Assembly (NCBI GenBank): GCA_040217755.1
Contig: JBEHWJ010000009.1
Coordinates: 1 to 43,226, forward strand
From: PHAA01 sp040217755
GTDB taxonomy: Bacteria; Bacillota; Syntrophomonadia; Syntrophomonadales; Syntrophomonadaceae
Direction of reading: 5' to 3'
Length of the DNA: 43,226 bases
In this document: positions 41,629 through 43,226 of the stretch, one piece after another
Numbering within the stretch: the first letter of the stretch is position 1
How the letters are laid out: every line of letters begins with the position of its first letter
Program-made: the position numbers and the translations under genes
Notes under the pieces: generated by a model
Told to the model about the DNA's origin: nothing
What the model saw: only the letters and a program-made list of their open reading frames with translations
Databases searched by the model: none

Positions 41629-42012
41629 GTGTCACTCCGAACGGCCCTATGTCACTCTGAACGAATTGAAGAATCCTGCAACACGTGTCATGCTGAGCGC
41701 TAGCGAAGCATCTTGTAACACATAAAGGCCAATAACATGGTATTGCCGACGAGATCCTTCGTCGTCTTCGGCTCCTCAGGATGACAAATGCATCGCCTGC
41801 GGCTCCTCAGGATGACAAATAGGTGTCACTCAGAGCGCAACGAAGGGTCTTTCTGCCACGGGTGTCACTCAGAGCGCAGCGAAGAGTCTTTCTGCCACGG
41901 GTGTCACTCAGAGCGCAGCGAAGAGTCTATTAACTCCTCAGGATGACAAATAGGTGTCACTCTGAACGGAACTAACAGTAGTGTCACTCTGAACGCAGTG
42001 AAGAGTCTATTC
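41629..42012. repeat. Tandem cluster of dispersed repeat elements, copy E
   Basis: At least seven GTGTCACTC-type half elements and several CTCCTCAGGATGACAAA units are packed together. Within it a 39-bp unit beginning GTGTCACTCAGAGCGCAGCG is tandemly repeated. Spacers are not uniform, so it is not a CRISPR. The wider gap 41366-42261 contains no supported gene. Confidence 0.8.
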
Positions 42013-42261
42013 ACTGGGGTGAGATTCCTCGCTGGGCTCGGAATTACTGAAATGGGGTGAGGGTAGGAAATTGAATCAATCAAGGATGATGATGCTCTGA
42101 TGGATAGACCGGCAGTATCGAAATAATGTAACCAATATTAAAAGTCGGTATCTTTGGTGAGGAGAGCATCCAAGAGGATTTGGCTTCATCAAAGAAATTT
42201 AAATACTGCCATAACAAGAGCAATTACGAGAAAGCGAAAGTTTATTAGGGGAGGATTGATA

Positions 42262-42468
42262 ATGGAATATTCAAAGGTTCTTCTGGCACTTGATGACGAA
42301 CCAAAATTTTGGATAAAATTTATACCCGAAACCCGGACCCCCGTATTTTATATTGGGATTGAGGAGAATATAGTGTACTGCGTTGTCGATTCAGGCACCA
42401 TGGTTCGTACCAGCCTGGCTATAGCTCAAGATTTTGGCTATGATCCCTCAGTAATGAAATTGAACTAG
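42262..42468 (+). CDS. Small hypothetical protein
   Basis: 68 residues, acidic and soluble: MEYSKVLLALDDEPKFWIKF then PVFYIGIEENIVYCVVDSGT. There is no family that I can name. GGGGAGG stands 9 nt before the ATG, which favours this start over an in-frame start at 42154 whose extension is basic and repeat-derived. It lies between the repeat cluster and the structured RNA-like element. Confidence 0.6.
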   Translation: MEYSKVLLALDDEPKFWIKFIPETRTPVFYIGIEENIVYCVVDSGTMVRTSLAIAQDFGYDPSVMKLN

Positions 42469-42589
42469 GCCACTGGGAATAGCTGATAGGTGCTATGAGG
42501 CGATAGAGTCAATGTGGTTATTTTTCGGTCAACTAATTTTATGCTTGGGTGAGTTGGAGTTGGAAGGATAACAATAGAAGCAAGCGTAC

Positions 42590-42735
42590 CGGTTTTTATC
42601 CGATGACTAACTCGCTCTAAGACTCCCGCCTCCATAGGCAGGAGTAAGAGCGACTAAGTCCCTGGATAAGTGCGGCTAAGCTTCAGATGGAGTTAAAACT
42701 CCTCCTGAAGCAAGTCTTCTTTATCCTGCCGGAAC
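42590..42735 (+). ncRNA. Highly structured RNA candidate (raiA-motif-like)
   Basis: Several nested perfect stems occur: CGCTCT/AGAGCG (42613-42618, 42647-42652), ACTCC-GCC/GGC-GGAGT (42622-42630, 42637-42645), CTTCAG/CTGAAG with GGAGTT/AACTCC inside (42681-42710), and a closing GGATAA/TTATCC (42664-42669, 42721-42726). CTAA unpaired segments join them. This multibranch fold with conserved-looking linkers is far beyond a terminator. The pattern recalls the raiA RNA motif of Bacillota, but that name is from memory. Strand is assigned by the downstream plus gene and is provisional. Confidence 0.6.
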
Positions 42736-42869
42736 AGTAGTATGTTTGGTTAAGCGGAGGGCTTGGTTCTAGAAGATCTTCAGACACTATATATTATAGC
42801 ATCAGACAAGTATTCACTGAAATCAGGTTTTTGCCTCAAGCCGATGGACGAACATACAGGAGGGATATA

Positions 42870-43226
42870 ATGGGATCCGAACAGTTGGCTACAGGGAAAA
42901 AATACTGCTCCCGTGATGATTTGAGACAGGTATTTGCGAATTCATATGATGCTATTTTTGTAATTGATGGAAAAGGTAATGTAATCCTATGTAATCCGGC
43001 CACGGGAAAACTACTGGATGTAAATCCCCAGGAATTGGTTGGGAGAAACGTGATGAATTTAGTTAAGGAAGGGATATACAGTCCATCCATTGCCTGGCAA
43101 GTCATCGAAAAACGCGAAGTGGTTACCGGGTTGCTCAGGAACAGGCATGGCGACAAAGTCCTATGTACCGGTACACCCATTTTTGATGCCAACGGGGAAG
43201 TCTCGATGGTTATCATAAATTCACGC
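42870..43226 (+). CDS. PAS-domain regulator, N-terminal part (runs off window)
   Basis: 119 codons remain open at the window end. Residues about 18-119 form a PAS domain: VFANSYDAIFVIDGKGNVIL, LDVNPQELVGRN, then VVTGLLRNRHGDKVLCTGTP. AGGAGGGA precedes the ATG by 6 nt. The PAS sequence type is that of sigma-54 activators such as the one at 3290-4696, so an AAA+ domain is expected beyond the window, but a PAS histidine kinase is possible. Confidence 0.8.
   Translation, partial: MGSEQLATGKKYCSRDDLRQVFANSYDAIFVIDGKGNVILCNPATGKLLDVNPQELVGRNVMNLVKEGIYSPSIAWQVIEKREVVTGLLRNRHGDKVLCTGTPIFDANGEVSMVIINSR

Noticed and set aside
41372..41635. 87-residue minus-strand reading frame
   Set aside because: Covers the possible IS21 end repeats and the start of the repeat cluster; no motif and poor composition.
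41820..42012. CRISPR-like array
   Set aside because: The repeats are tandem or variably spaced copies of the dispersed element; there are no uniform unique spacers and no cas genes.
42836..43216. 126-residue minus-strand reading frame at the window end
   Set aside because: Antisense of the plus-strand PAS-domain gene, which has a good ribosome binding site and a clear domain.

Overview
The window looks like chromosome from a strictly anaerobic, probably syntrophic, fatty-acid-oxidising Bacillota close to Syntrophomonadaceae/Peptococcaceae. This is inferred from a butyrate/crotonate-type beta-oxidation cluster under a sigma-54 activator, a 4-hydroxybutyryl-CoA dehydratase-like protein, the DUF1659/DUF2922/YvrJ trio and strong AGGAGG ribosome binding sites. 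No rRNA, tRNA or CRISPR array was seen. Base composition is patchy: the metabolic cluster is AT-richer than the GC-rich amidase module, the helicases, the flippase and the Mg ATPase, so the window is a mosaic.

Layout. (1) 1-1481: end of a DnaD/phage-O-like replication gene carrying three 24-bp iterons next to an AT-rich stretch (lambda-ori-like), a DnaC-like helicase loader, and a truncated AbrB/SpoVT start. (2) 1613-15800: a 4-hydroxybutyryl-CoA dehydratase homologue in which the usual histidine cluster ligand appears replaced, a divergent PAS/sigma-54 activator, then hbd, crotonase, thiolase, CoA-transferase, acyl-CoA dehydrogenase, an MFS carrier, acyl-CoA ligase, a stand-alone EtfA N-terminal domain and a PaaI-like thioesterase. 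A near-consensus -24/-12 promoter with adjoining dyads sits before hbd. Together these genes can import and activate a short acid and convert crotonyl/butyryl-CoA to acetyl-CoA. (3) 16000-17680: a minus-strand DUF1659-DUF2922-YvrJ-amidase module. (4) 17788-20260: a segment bounded by ~100-bp direct repeats, with a broken UvrD-type helicase tail and an AlbA_2/Schlafen-type ATPase.

(5) 20893-28000: a HIT hydrolase, a nuclease-helicase, a NUDIX hydrolase and a PLD-helicase-DUF3427 protein, co-directional and closely packed, lying between two IS21 istA remnants. This is the best candidate for an uncharacterised (possibly antiviral or DNA-processing) system. (6) 28040-30621: minus-strand XRE regulator, class II glutamine amidotransferase with an extra C-terminal region, and DUF488 protein. 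(7) 30889-43226: small membrane proteins, an aminotransferase, two MNT/HepT toxin-antitoxin pairs, a flippase-like membrane protein, an MgtA-type ATPase, an anchored metallophosphoesterase, hypothetical proteins, a highly structured RNA-like intergenic element and the start of a PAS regulator. This last part is littered with two dispersed repeat families: AATAACTTGG palindromes and inverted elements containing GATCCTTCGTC or GTGTCACTC.
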